39,028 nucleotides of DNA from Nitriliruptoraceae bacterium (GCA_007122985.1 SKSM01000048.1:1-39028), one strand, 5' to 3'; shown: positions 27,679 through 36,176, numbered from the stretch's first letter. Translations and numbers: made by a program. Notes: generated by a model from the sequence alone, not told the origin.

Positions 27679-27740
27679 GACGCCGTGTGACGCCGGCGGC
27701 CCGCCACCGTCGATCGCCGCACCAGGAGCATCGCACTGAG

Positions 27741-27814
27741 CGCGCCCGGCAGGGATCGAACCTGCGACCTGAGGATTAGAAGTCCCCTGCTCTGTCCAAC
27801 TGAGCTACGGGCGC
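27741..27814 (-). tRNA. tRNA-Arg (anticodon TCT)
   Basis: The minus strand folds into a full cloverleaf: acceptor GCGCCCG/CGGGCGC, D arm GCTC...GAGC, anticodon stem GGGGA/TCCTC with loop CTTCTAA, and T arm GCAGG-TTCGATC-CCTGC. The anticodon TCT reads AGA/AGG. The discriminator base is G and CCA is not encoded. Confidence 0.96.
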
Positions 27815-28052
27815 GAGCGGCACCAGCGTAGATGTCGCCGCCGGTTCGATCGTCGCCGGACGGGCGGGTGGCGCGGGACCACGTGCCATGCAGCGTCGTG
27901 GTCGGCAGGGACCGCCGGTGGTGCGGTGTGCACCCACCCACCAGGTCTCCGGCTGCGAACCGGAAGCGAACGCGGCCGGTGATGGTTGCCTGCCTGGAAC
28001 CGGCACCGTGGAATCGGACGAGCGCCGGACCGGACCTACCCGGGAGGAGCGT

Positions 28053-28796
28053 GTGGGCGAGGCGAGCACCGGCCAGCGCGGCGTCGACGCCGCGCAGACG
28101 TCGCCGTCATCGAGCCGTGCCGTCAGGGTGCTGCGCTCACCGTGGACACGGATCAGCCTGCTCGTGCTGCTGGTCGCGGTCGGCGTGACGTTGGCGACGA
28201 CGGCCGACGACCTGTCGGTCGAGGGCATCCGGGCGACGGTCGACGGCGTCGGTCCGCTCGCGCCGCTGGCCTATGTGCTGCTCTACACCGTCGCGGCCGT
28301 GCTGTTGCTGCCCGGGACGCCGTTCACGGTGACCGCCGGGGTGGTGTTCGGACCGGCCCTCGGGCTGGTCGTCGCGCTGGCCGGCGCGACGATGGGAGCG
28401 ACCGGCTCGTTCCTGGTCGGCCGCGCGGTGGGTCGCGACGCCGTCGCCGAGCTCGCCGGGGACCGCGTCCAGCGCATCGATCAGGCGCTGGCCCGCCGCG
28501 GATTCGTGGCCGTGCTGATCGTGCGGCTGATCCCGCTGTTCCCCTTCAACGTCCTCAACCTCGTGTGCGGCGTCACGGCGCTGCGGCTGCGCGACTACGT
28601 GCTCGGCACCGCGATCGGGATCGTGCCCGGATCCGCGCTGCTGGCCGTCGCCGGGGGCAGCATCGACGACCCGACCTCGCCGGTGTTCATCGGTAGCGTG
28701 ACAGGCTTCATCGTCCTTGCGGTGGTGACCGGTCTCATCGCCCGGCGGCTGCGACCCGAAGACGTCGCGGGGTCGGACGGTCCCGGCAGGGCCTGA
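28053..28796 (+). CDS. TVP38/TMEM64 (DedA-like VTT domain) membrane protein
   Basis: This protein of about 247 residues has a hydrophilic N-terminal tail of some 30 residues followed by five to six membrane helices. The VTT/SNARE-associated domain shows LLLPGTPFTVTAGVVFGP, GATGSFLVGRAVGRD and FVAVLIVRLIPLFPFNVLNL, the last being the re-entrant R-x-x-P-x-x-P-F type motif. Family members act in lipid scrambling or membrane homeostasis. GTG at 28053 follows GGAGG by 5 nt; a longer frame to 27888 has no ribosome binding site. It is followed 52 bp later by a phosphatidyltransferase gene, so both may concern membrane lipids. Confidence 0.9.
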   Translation: MGEASTGQRGVDAAQTSPSSSRAVRVLRSPWTRISLLVLLVAVGVTLATTADDLSVEGIRATVDGVGPLAPLAYVLLYTVAAVLLLPGTPFTVTAGVVFGPALGLVVALAGATMGATGSFLVGRAVGRDAVAELAGDRVQRIDQALARRGFVAVLIVRLIPLFPFNVLNLVCGVTALRLRDYVLGTAIGIVPGSALLAVAGGSIDDPTSPVFIGSVTGFIVLAVVTGLIARRLRPEDVAGSDGPGRA

Positions 28797-28848
28797 GCAC
28801 CATCTCCGCCGGTCGAGCCGGCCCGTCCACCCATCGTTGGGGAACCAC

Positions 28849-29469
28849 ATGCTGGATGCGAGCCTGCGGCCGCGGTTGGACCCCGTGCTGGTCTGGATCG
28901 CCCGGGGTCTGCAGCAGCTGGGCGTCGCGCCGATGGCGCTGACCCTAACCGGACTGGTCCTCGGGCTCGCTGCTGCCGGCGCCGCCGCACTTGCCTGGTG
29001 GTGGACGGCGCTGGCGTTGTGGCTGATCTCCCGGCTGTTCGATGGCCTGGACGGTCCGCTGGCCAGACTGCGCGGTGGCGGGACCGCTTTCGGCGGGTAC
29101 GCGGATTTCGTCGCGGACCTGACCGTCTACGGCGCGTTCGTGGTCGGCTGTGCGCTCGGCCAGCCGGATGCGATCACGCCCCTGCTGGTCCTGCTGCTGA
29201 CCTACTACGTCAACGGTGCATCGCTGCTGGCGTACTCGGCAGCCGCCGAACATGCCCGGATCAAGAGCCCCGACGAGCGCAGCTTCCACTTCACCCGTGG
29301 GCTCGCCGAAGGGACCGAGACGATCCTCGCGCACAGCCTGTTCGTGCTGTTCCCGGGACGCATGGGCCTGCTGGCGTGGGTGTTCGCCGCCGTCGTGGCG
29401 GTCACGATCGTGCAACGGCTGATGCTCGCCCGGCGGGTGCTTCGCGGCGCCGACGAGCTCACCGCGTGA
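28849..29469 (+). CDS. CDP-alcohol phosphatidyltransferase family protein
   Basis: This 206-residue integral membrane enzyme has the exact family signature D-G-x2-A-R-x8-G-x3-D-x3-D beginning at DGPLARLRGG near residue 69. It transfers a phosphatidyl (or related) group from a CDP-alcohol to an acceptor alcohol. Several hydrophobic helices follow. The acceptor cannot be told. ATG at 28849 follows GGGGA; a TTG start 12 nt earlier would include the ribosome binding site and is rejected. Its 3' end overlaps the convergent disulfide oxidoreductase gene by 11 bp, and it probably forms an operon with the VTT-domain gene. Confidence 0.93.
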   Translation: MLDASLRPRLDPVLVWIARGLQQLGVAPMALTLTGLVLGLAAAGAAALAWWWTALALWLISRLFDGLDGPLARLRGGGTAFGGYADFVADLTVYGAFVVGCALGQPDAITPLLVLLLTYYVNGASLLAYSAAAEHARIKSPDERSFHFTRGLAEGTETILAHSLFVLFPGRMGLLAWVFAAVVAVTIVQRLMLARRVLRGADELTA

Positions 29470-30898
29470 GCAGCCGGCGCGCCACCAGCAGCAGCCGCGA
29501 CAGCGGGCGCAGCCGTGCGAGGTCGGCCTGCAACTGGGTGAGCGACGCCGCCGCGACGTCCTCGCTCCAGGTGGGGTAGGCGTGGGTCGAGGCTCGCGCG
29601 ATGGTTGCGAGCTTCGCGTCGTCGGCCATCCAGGCGACGATCTCGCCGATGGTCTCCCCGGCCCGCGGCCCCACCACCGTCGCTCCGACGATGCGGCCCT
29701 TGTGGTCGCTGACCAGCCGCGCGAAGCCGCCGGTCGCGTCGGCGGTCACCGCCCGGTCGAGCGTGGTGTGCTCGGCGTCGCGCACGACCGCACGCCGGCC
29801 GAACCGCTCCCGGGCCTGGTCGGCGGTCAGCCCCACCCGGGCGACCTCCGGGCTGGTGAACGTCACCCACGGGATGCGCTCGTGATCGACCGTGGCGCGC
29901 AGGCCGAACAGCGCGTTCTGGACGACCGTCGCCCCGTGGGTGGAGGCGACGTGGGTGAACGGCAGCGCGAGCGTGACGTCGCCCGCCGCGTAGATGCGGG
30001 GGTTGGAGGTGCGCAGCCGGTCGTCGACCACGACCGCGCCGCGGTCGTCGAGCTCCACCCCGGCGGCCTCCACACCGAGCCCGGCGGTGCGTGGCGCGCG
30101 GCCGACCGCGACCAGCAGCCGGTCGAACGGCAGCCGCTGCTCGCCGGCCCCGGCGTCGACGACCAGGTGCCTGGTGCCGTCGGCGTCGACCTCGGCGCGC
30201 ACCGCCCGTGTCCCGACGCGGACCTCGACTCCTTCGGTCTCCAGGTGGTCTGCGATCAGCTCGCTGGCCGTTGGCTCCTCCTTGATCAGCAGCCGGTCGG
30301 TCATCTCCACGATCGTGACCTGCGAGCCGAGGCGGGCGAACGCCTGCCCGAGCTCGCAGCCGATCGCGCCGCCGCCGAGCACCACCAGCCGTTCGGGCAG
30401 CTCGGTCAGGTCCCACACCGACTCGTTGGTCAGCGGGTCGACCGCGTCGAAGCCGGGCAGGCCGGGCACGACCGGTGCGGAGCCGGTGGCGATCAGCGCC
30501 CGGCGGAAGGGGATCCGGTGGCCGTCGACCTCGACGGCGTCCGGCGCGACCAGCGTCGCGTGGCCGTGCACGACCTCGATGCCCAGTGAGCGAAGCCGGT
30601 GCGGCGAGTCGTGTGGCTCGAGCACGCCGATCGCGTCCTTGACGTGCTGCATCACGGCGCCCAGATCGACCTCCACCCGTGCCGTCGAGACGCCGAGGTG
30701 CTGCGAGGTGCGCGCGACGTGCGCCGCCGACGCGGCCTCGATCAGCGCCTTCGACGGGACGCAGCCGGACCAGAGGCAGTCCCCACCGGTGCGTGCCTGC
30801 TCTATCAGGGCCACGCGCGCGCCCTGTCCGGCGGCACCGATCGCGGCCACCAGGCCGGCGGTGCCCCCGCCGATCACCGCCAGGTCGACCCGTGCCAC
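29459..30898 (-). CDS. Pyridine nucleotide-disulfide oxidoreductase (mercuric reductase/Lpd-like)
   Basis: This 479-residue class I flavoprotein disulfide reductase has FAD motif GGGTAGLVAA (10-19), redox disulfide Cys41/Cys46 in GGDCLWSGCVPSK, NAD(P) motif LGGGAIGCELGQAFARLG, FAD motif IYAAGDVTLALPF, and a dimerisation domain. At the C-terminal active-base site it reads THAYPTWSE. Tyr441 replaces the histidine of dihydrolipoamide dehydrogenases, as in mercuric-reductase-like relatives, so it is probably not the E3 for the fused E1. GTG at 30898 follows AAGGAG by 8 nt. It is 39 bp downstream of the selenoprotein gene in the same orientation, which suggests that it reduces that protein or acts in the same pathway. 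Confidence 0.92.
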   Translation of the reverse strand: MARVDLAVIGGGTAGLVAAIGAAGQGARVALIEQARTGGDCLWSGCVPSKALIEAASAAHVARTSQHLGVSTARVEVDLGAVMQHVKDAIGVLEPHDSPHRLRSLGIEVVHGHATLVAPDAVEVDGHRIPFRRALIATGSAPVVPGLPGFDAVDPLTNESVWDLTELPERLVVLGGGAIGCELGQAFARLGSQVTIVEMTDRLLIKEEPTASELIADHLETEGVEVRVGTRAVRAEVDADGTRHLVVDAGAGEQRLPFDRLLVAVGRAPRTAGLGVEAAGVELDDRGAVVVDDRLRTSNPRIYAAGDVTLALPFTHVASTHGATVVQNALFGLRATVDHERIPWVTFTSPEVARVGLTADQARERFGRRAVVRDAEHTTLDRAVTADATGGFARLVSDHKGRIVGATVVGPRAGETIGEIVAWMADDAKLATIARASTHAYPTWSEDVAAASLTQLQADLARLRPLSRLLLVARRLLTR

Positions 30899-30937
30899 CT
30901 CGTCGTCTCCTTGGTTGCGTTGCGTTCGATGGTCGTC

Positions 30938-31498
30938 TCAGTCACCGCCCGCGGCGTCGGTCGCGGCCCGTAGCAGCTCGGCGACCGGCGGGCGGTCGTC
31001 CCGTGTCTGGGGGCGTGCGTAGGCGATGTGCTGGTCGGGTCCGACGACGAAGTCACCGCCGAGCTGCAGCAGGTCCACCCCGCCGATGGTGAGCCGTTCC
31101 CCGGCCTGCAGCAGCCGGCCGTACACCCGGTAGACGTTCGGGTCCATCCAGATCTTCCACCACGGCGCGCGCTGCAGGCCCCAGCCCGTGTAGTGCCGGC
31201 GTTCGCGGTCGACCAGGACGGGGAACGGCAGGTCGTCGAGCTCGCGCAGCAGCGTGCGGCGCAACAGCGCCGGGTCGTCGAACACGACGAACAGCGCCGT
31301 CGCGCCGACCGCCTCGAAGCGGGGCCAGCGTTCGCGCACCTTCACGAGGTGCGCACGGCAGATCAGTCAACCGGCGTGGCGCAGGAACGACACCAGCACC
31401 GGGCTGCCGGCGGGGTCGTCGAGCGCCGTCACCTCGCCGTCGAGGTCGGGCAGGCGCAGCTGCGGTGCCGGTTCGCCGATACGGGGAGCAGCGGTCAC
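30938..31498 (-). CDS. Selenocysteine-containing AhpC/TSA-like (peroxiredoxin-like) protein
   Basis: The frame runs from GTG 31498 (GGAG 6 nt upstream) to TGA 30938 with one internal TGA at 31369-31367, codon 44. Read as selenocysteine it gives a 186-residue thioredoxin-fold protein: IGEPAPQLRLPDLDG at the N-terminus, VLVSFLRHAG-U44-LIC47 at the redox site, FPVLVDRERRHYTGWG, and LLQLGGDFVVGPDQ near the C-terminus. In AhpC/TSA_2-type relatives this site is normally FLRHxGCxxC, so U replaces the first cysteine. A perfect hairpin lies 20 nt downstream. The homology runs unbroken across the TGA, against a pseudogene. Normal callers would see only the C-terminal 135 residues from a GTG at 31345. 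It is likely co-transcribed with the disulfide oxidoreductase. Confidence 0.85.
31334..31354 (-). promoter_or_regulatory. Putative bacterial SECIS element
   Basis: On the minus strand GCGCACCU and AGGUGCGC form a perfect 8-bp stem closing the 5-nt loop CGUGA (31346-31342). The loop starts 20 nt after the UGA and has G as its second base. Bacterial SECIS elements are described as short hairpins soon after UGA with a G among the first two loop bases, so spacing, stem and loop all fit. It lies inside the coding sequence (codons 49-55). Confidence 0.8.
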
Positions 31499-31677
31499 AT
31501 CGATCTCCGTTGAGGGGAAGTGGTGGGGGGGCAGCGGGCATCCGCTCGCCCCCGGACACAACGAGTTCGGTGCCGAGTTGCTTCCGTCCGGTCGTCTGGT
31601 CGGCACCTGCCCGTCCGACCGGGCGTGGTCCCGCGGTCGGCCCTACCGTCGTACGGGCAGACGACGAGGAGGCGTGG
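31499..31677. other. Divergent promoter region, selenoprotein / SDR
   Basis: This 179-bp non-coding gap separates the minus-strand selenoprotein gene from the plus-strand SDR gene. It has no AT-rich box of the island type and no visible RNA. The SDR ribosome binding site GAGGAGG lies at its right end. Confidence 0.5.
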
Positions 31678-32328
31678 GTGCACGTGTTGGTGATCGGCGC
31701 GACCGGCGGGACCGGCAACGCCCTGGTCCGCGATCTGCTGCGACGGGGCCACGCCGTCCGAGCGATGATCCGCGACCGAGGGCAGGCTGACGCGCTGGTG
31801 GGGCTCGGGGCGACGCCCGTGGAGGGCGACCTCGAGGGGGAGCTCGCCGGCGTGGTCGACGGTGTGGACGCCGTGGCGTTCTGCGCCGGTTCGGGTTCGA
31901 CGACCGGACCGGACGCGACGCTGCGCGTCGACCTGCACGGAGCCGTGCGGGTGATCGACGAGTGTGTCGCGGCGGACGTGCCGCGGTTGGTGATGCTCTC
32001 GTCCATGCGCGCGGACGATCCGCTGCGGGGGCCCGAGCGGCTCCGGCACTACCTCGCGGCCATGCACGCCCGCGACCGTATCCTGATCGGCAGCGGCCTC
32101 GCCGCCACGATCGTCCGGCCCGGCCGCCTGCTCCACGACCCGGGCACGGGCCGGGTGCGCACCGGTGTCCCGCGGCTCGAGGAGCGGGGCGAGATTCCAC
32201 GCGAGGACGTCGCTGCGGTCATGGCCACCTGCCTGGAGGACGACCGCAGCATCGGTGCCACCTTCGAGCTGCTCTCGGGCGAGACCCCCGTCGCCGACGC
32301 GGTCGCGGCGCTCGGGCAGCACGGATGA
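31678..32328 (+). CDS. NAD(P)-binding atypical SDR protein
   Basis: This 216-residue Rossmann-fold protein starts with VLVIGATGGTGNALVRDLL, the atypical SDR (SDR_a5/NmrA-like) nucleotide motif G-A-T-G-x-x-G. Further features are a VDAVAFCAGSGSTT strand, LVMLSSMRADDP at the position of the active-site region, and TIVRPGRLLHDPGTG later on. It probably binds NADP(H), perhaps as a reductase or a redox sensor; no catalytic Tyr-x-x-x-Lys is evident. GTG at 31678 is chosen because GAGGAGG lies 5 nt upstream. The methyltransferase gene follows 10 bp after its stop. Confidence 0.88.
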   Translation: MHVLVIGATGGTGNALVRDLLRRGHAVRAMIRDRGQADALVGLGATPVEGDLEGELAGVVDGVDAVAFCAGSGSTTGPDATLRVDLHGAVRVIDECVAADVPRLVMLSSMRADDPLRGPERLRHYLAAMHARDRILIGSGLAATIVRPGRLLHDPGTGRVRTGVPRLEERGEIPREDVAAVMATCLEDDRSIGATFELLSGETPVADAVAALGQHG

Positions 32329-32338
32329 GCCGCGGCAC

Positions 32339-33109
32339 GTGAGTGCGTCGCAGCGACCCGCCGACCGGCGGCCGTCGGCGGTGGAGCGGGCCGTCGACCG
32401 GGTGCCGTTCCTCGAGAAGGAGCTGTTCCTGCTCGCCCGGCTCGTGCGTCGCGGTGACCGCTGCGTCGACGTCGGGGCTGCGGGCGGTGCGCACCTGCTG
32501 GTGATGGCGGCCCGTACCGGGCGGAGCGGACGCGTGCTCGGGATCGAGCCGCGCCCCGGCTCGTTCGCCGTGCTGCGCCGGGTGGTGCAGCTGAGCGGAC
32601 TGGGTGGTCGCGTCGCGTTGGCACCGGTGGCGCTCAGCGACACCACCGGCTCGGTGACGCTGCGGGTGCCGGTGGTGCCGACGCGGGCGCATCTGCGTGG
32701 CAGCGTGCGCGACACCGACGCGGTCGCGGCCTTCGCCAGGCTTCCGGCCCGGGAGGTGGAGGTCCCCGCGCATCGACTCGACGACGTCGTCGCAGCCGCC
32801 CGGCTCGACCGGGTCGACGTACTCAAGTGCGACGTCGAGGGCGCCGAGCTGCTGGTGCTCGCCGGTGCGTCCCGCGTCCTGCGTCATGACCGGCCCGTGG
32901 TGGTGCTCGAGGCGGACGACCTCCACCAACAGCGCTTCGACGCACGTGCGCAGGACGTCGGTGACGCCGTCGTCGCGCACGGCTACCGGATGCACCGCTA
33001 CCGGCGCGGCCGTCTCGAACCCGTCACCGGCGTCAACGACGACGAGGACGACTACGTCTTCGTGCCGAAGGAACGCACCCTGCCCACCGGGCTGCGCTGC
33101 CGGACGTGA
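32339..33109 (+). CDS. FkbM-family SAM-dependent methyltransferase
   Basis: This 256-residue protein has SAM motif I as RCVDVGAAGGAHLL near residue 42, the acidic end of strand two in LGIEPRPGSFAVLRR, VALSDTTGSVTL, and the FkbM signature VLKCDVEGAELLVLAGA followed by PVVVLEADD. Such enzymes O-methylate sugars, lipids or polyketides; the acceptor is unknown. GTG at 32339 keeps a 10-bp gap to the SDR gene; the ribosome binding site is weak. Longer frames overlap the SDR gene and are rejected. The two genes are probably an operon. Confidence 0.88.
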   Translation: MSASQRPADRRPSAVERAVDRVPFLEKELFLLARLVRRGDRCVDVGAAGGAHLLVMAARTGRSGRVLGIEPRPGSFAVLRRVVQLSGLGGRVALAPVALSDTTGSVTLRVPVVPTRAHLRGSVRDTDAVAAFARLPAREVEVPAHRLDDVVAAARLDRVDVLKCDVEGAELLVLAGASRVLRHDRPVVVLEADDLHQQRFDARAQDVGDAVVAHGYRMHRYRRGRLEPVTGVNDDEDDYVFVPKERTLPTGLRCRT

Positions 33110-33314
33110 GCCGTCGTCGGTCGCGCGACTGGACCGGGGTGTCGCCCCGACCTGCTCGCCCGACCGTCCGGCCACCAGCCCGGAGCCGCAGCACGCACGG
33201 CCACGCACGTTCGGCCAGGGTGTCGATGCATCCGTCTGTGACCCGCTGGCATCGTCGACAGCGTCCGGCGACACGACCCGTGCGACAACCTGCGACGCAG
33301 ACCTGGGGGCGTCC

Positions 33315-34340
33315 ATGCTCGCCAGTCGAGCCGATCCGGCCCCACCGACGGCGCCGAATGGGCGCCGTGGACGCCGCTGGCCGATCAGCGTCGCGGCCGG
33401 GCTGCTGGCGGTGCTGGTGCTCCCGGTCCCCTGGATGCACGTCGTCTCCGACGACCCGCCGGCCGTCGCCTGGCGCTTGAACGGCCGACTCCACGTCAAC
33501 GACACCCCGATCGACCCGCCCGGCCGGTGGAGTTGGCTGACCGTCGGTCGTCCGCAGCTGCTCGTCGAATGGTTGCTGGAGCGCGTGACCGGCTCCGACG
33601 ACCCGCCTCGGGACATGCGGGGTCCCTCGGCCACACCCCGCCCACTGCTGAACGAGCCGGCGGCGGCTGCGACCGGGCTACGTCGGGCCGGGCACGACGT
33701 GCAGCTGCAGCTGCTGGTCGAGGCACGGCGACCGCACGTGCCCGGACTGCCGGCGTCGACGACCATCACGGCGATCGACGGCATCGAGCTCACCGATCGT
33801 CACGCCTGGGAACGTGCGACCCAGCGTCGGGAGCGGGTCCGCCTGCCACCGGGGCAGCTGCTGCCGACCCCGGAGCAACGCACGCTCGAGCTGACCGACG
33901 GACGCACGGTCGTCATCGACGGCGGCGAGCTTCCCTACGAGGTCATCAACCCGCTCGATGTGGCGCCAGCGGGCATCACTGCCCAGATCTCGTTCGCGTG
34001 GCTGTCTGTACTGCCGTCCGAGTGGTTCCGTGAGCTGTCGCTCGGGCGCTCCCACGGGATGATGGTGGCCTTGACCACCTACGCGTACGTGGTCGACGCA
34101 GATCTGGCGCAGGGTCGTCACATCGCGGGCACGGGCGGGATCCGGGGCGACGGGACGGTCACGCGGGTCGGTGGGGTCGACGCGAAGGCACGGGCGGCCC
34201 ATCGCGCCGGAGCGGACGTGCTGATCGTCCCGGCCTCGCAGCGTTCCCAGCTCGACGATCTCGACCTGGACGGGATGACGGTCGTCCCGGTCGAGACCCT
34301 CGGTGAGGCGGTGCGCTGGCTCGAACGGCCGATCACCTGA
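33315..34340 (+). CDS. Membrane-tethered Lon-type (S16) serine peptidase, PDZ-like
   Basis: This protein of about 341 residues has a single N-terminal membrane helix (about 23-42, after basic residues). A PDZ-like segment follows (about 128-205, with PASTTITAIDGIELTD), then a Lon proteolytic domain. The catalytic pair is Ser246 in LGRSHGMMVALTTY and Lys291 in RVGGVDAKARAAHRAGAD, with the conserved IAGTGGIRGDGTV between them. There is no AAA+ domain, so it is the secreted YlbL-like architecture rather than a Lon protease, with the peptidase facing outside. Substrates are unknown. ATG at 33315 is the first codon giving a sensible signal anchor; the 205 bp before it show no other gene. Confidence 0.85.
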   Translation: MLASRADPAPPTAPNGRRGRRWPISVAAGLLAVLVLPVPWMHVVSDDPPAVAWRLNGRLHVNDTPIDPPGRWSWLTVGRPQLLVEWLLERVTGSDDPPRDMRGPSATPRPLLNEPAAAATGLRRAGHDVQLQLLVEARRPHVPGLPASTTITAIDGIELTDRHAWERATQRRERVRLPPGQLLPTPEQRTLELTDGRTVVIDGGELPYEVINPLDVAPAGITAQISFAWLSVLPSEWFRELSLGRSHGMMVALTTYAYVVDADLAQGRHIAGTGGIRGDGTVTRVGGVDAKARAAHRAGADVLIVPASQRSQLDDLDLDGMTVVPVETLGEAVRWLERPIT

Positions 34341-34341
34341 C

Positions 34342-34358
34342 GCCAGCGACCTGCTGGC
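34342..34358. terminator. Short hairpin between convergent genes
   Basis: GCCAGC-gacct-GCTGGC forms a 6-bp stem in the 42-bp gap between the peptidase stop and the pucR-family stop. It is a plausible weak bidirectional terminator. Confidence 0.5.
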
Positions 34359-34382
34359 AGGACGGTCGTCGAGGCAGGGGGG

Positions 34383-36014
34383 TCAGCGCTGGTCGAGGCC
34401 TCGCATCTCCAGCACCAGCAGTGCCAGCTGCACGTCCAGGCGGGTGCGGGCGTCGGTCATGAACGGCCCGACCACGGCCTCGATCTTGTCGATGCGGTAC
34501 CGCAGGGTGTTGTAATGGAAGTGGAGCCGACGGGCCGCCTCCGCGACGTTGCCGCCGGTGTCGAGCAGGGCCTGCAGCGTGCGCCGCAGGTCGGCGTTGG
34601 TGGCGTCGTCGCGTGCGAGCTCACCCAACGTCTCGGTCACGAACGAGCGCAGCTCTTCGCGATCCTCGATCAGCGACAGCAGCCGGTAGGCACCCAGGTC
34701 GTCGAAGTGCACCACCGCCCCGGGGCCGTGGACCTGCCGTCCGATACTCAAGGCCCGCCCGGCCTGCTCGTAGGCAGCTGCGATGGCGGTCACGTCGGTG
34801 ACGGGCCGGGACAGCCCGGCCGACACCGAGCCACCGGCGGCCGCGGTGGCCTTCGCCGCCAGCCGTCGGACGAAGTCGTGCGCCTCGGCGCGCGCCGCTC
34901 GAGACTCGAACGCCGCCGTGAGGATCACGACCTCGTGGCTGAAGCGCACGACCGCGGCCCCGGGATCCCGGTCGAGCACCACGCGTCGGACGGTGGCAGC
35001 CAGCGGCGGTCGGCGTGTGATCTCGTCCGGCAGGACCAGCTCCGCCGGCTCGTCGAGCCGCAGCACCAGGACGATCAGTTGGCGGTCGAGGTCCCAACCG
35101 AAACCTGCGGCGCGACGCAGCGCGTCGTCGGGGTCGTCGACGTCGCGCAGCAGGTCGTGCATCAGGTCGGAGCGGTACTTGTCCTCGACCGCCTTGACCT
35201 CGGCCTGCTTGGTCATCGTCAGGGCCGCGACCGTCGCGGCGTTCTCGATCGCCTGGGTGTCGGCGGTCGGACCGTCGGCACCGGGGAAGGCGACGACCAG
35301 TCCGTGCTCGCGCAATCCGGCCACGATCGGTGCCGTCGACACCGGCAGCTCGACGCCGTCGAGCCGGGCGTGGTGGCTACCCACCTCGATCGTCGCGTCC
35401 CGGGCCAGACCGACCTCGTCCAGGCGGGCGCCCGCGAGCACCACGCCCTCCCGGTCGACGATCGCCGCCGGCGCGTCCACGAGCTCCGCGAGGTCTCGTG
35501 CGATCTCCGGCAACCCGTGGCCGCGCAGGACCAGCTGCAGGAACGCGTTGTGGATGCGTTCGGAGCGGGCGAGTGCCTGTGCCTGCTGGTTGAGGATGCC
35601 CGTGAGCACCTCGTTGAGGATCTCGTCGAAGCCGACGTCGTCAGGCAGTTGGACCACCGGGAAGCCGCGCTCGTCGGCGAGCTCGAGTGCCGCCGGTGGA
35701 AGCTCGTCGAGATAGCGACCGAGCTTGACACCGACACCGGCGAGCCCGGCGTCGTCGAGCTGCCCGAACAGCCCGGGCAGCGCCTGTGCCTGGTCGCGCA
35801 ACGGATAGGCCGTGGTGAGCAGGAACTCGTGGGGCTTGACCCACGGCAGGATGTCGGGCACCTCCATGACGTTGAGGCGCTCGACCTGCCGGTCGAGGCC
35901 GGCGTGGCCGGCCAGGACGCGGGCCGCGGCCAGCGACGGCGCGTAGAGGACCTCGTGGACGGGCTGGGCGTGCGATCTGGCCAACGGTGGCGGAGCGGGG
36001 CCGGTCGCGACCAC
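34383..36014 (-). CDS. PucR-family transcriptional regulator
   Basis: This protein of about 543 residues has the PucR N-terminal sensor domain (VLYAPSLAAARVLAG, LNVMEVPDILPWVKPHEFLLTT), a central GAF/GGDEF-like region, and the C-terminal HTH_30 domain (TGGNVAEAARRLHFHYNTLR followed by YRIDKIE). PucR proteins activate purine and other nitrogen-compound catabolism. This one is divergent from the ring-opening amidohydrolase and probably controls it and the permease. GTG at 36014 with GAGGGA 7 nt upstream is preferred; a frame to 36140 would nearly fill the divergent promoter region. Whether it also acts on the left island is unknown: its neighbouring promoter lacks the AT-rich box. Confidence 0.93.
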   Translation of the reverse strand: MVATGPAPPPLARSHAQPVHEVLYAPSLAAARVLAGHAGLDRQVERLNVMEVPDILPWVKPHEFLLTTAYPLRDQAQALPGLFGQLDDAGLAGVGVKLGRYLDELPPAALELADERGFPVVQLPDDVGFDEILNEVLTGILNQQAQALARSERIHNAFLQLVLRGHGLPEIARDLAELVDAPAAIVDREGVVLAGARLDEVGLARDATIEVGSHHARLDGVELPVSTAPIVAGLREHGLVVAFPGADGPTADTQAIENAATVAALTMTKQAEVKAVEDKYRSDLMHDLLRDVDDPDDALRRAAGFGWDLDRQLIVLVLRLDEPAELVLPDEITRRPPLAATVRRVVLDRDPGAAVVRFSHEVVILTAAFESRAARAEAHDFVRRLAAKATAAAGGSVSAGLSRPVTDVTAIAAAYEQAGRALSIGRQVHGPGAVVHFDDLGAYRLLSLIEDREELRSFVTETLGELARDDATNADLRRTLQALLDTGGNVAEAARRLHFHYNTLRYRIDKIEAVVGPFMTDARTRLDVQLALLVLEMRGLDQR

Positions 36015-36176
36015 GTGGCGTCCCTCGCGTCGATTGGCAGGTGATGCTACCTCCGGGCCCGTGCCGTCGTCCGAACTGCACATGGAGGTCGGTGGCGCGG
36101 TCCGGATAGCGTCGCGGCGACCGACCAGCCGTGCGATCATCTACCGTTCCGTGTTCACCCCAGCCGAGGAAGCCCC

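Noticed and set aside
29459-30898. Disulfide oxidoreductase as the E3 component for the fused E1
   Set aside because: The Lpd active-site histidine is replaced by Tyr441 and the gene lies 24 kb away beside a redox selenoprotein.
30938-31606. Selenoprotein region as a pseudogene or two separate genes
   Set aside because: The frame and family homology are continuous on both sides of a single TGA located at the redox residue, and a SECIS-like hairpin follows; decay would not be expected to produce this combination.
36015-36176. Island-type AT-rich box in the pucR/barbiturase promoter region
   Set aside because: Short AT-containing stretches occur, but none fits ATAYGTTAT or forms a palindrome.
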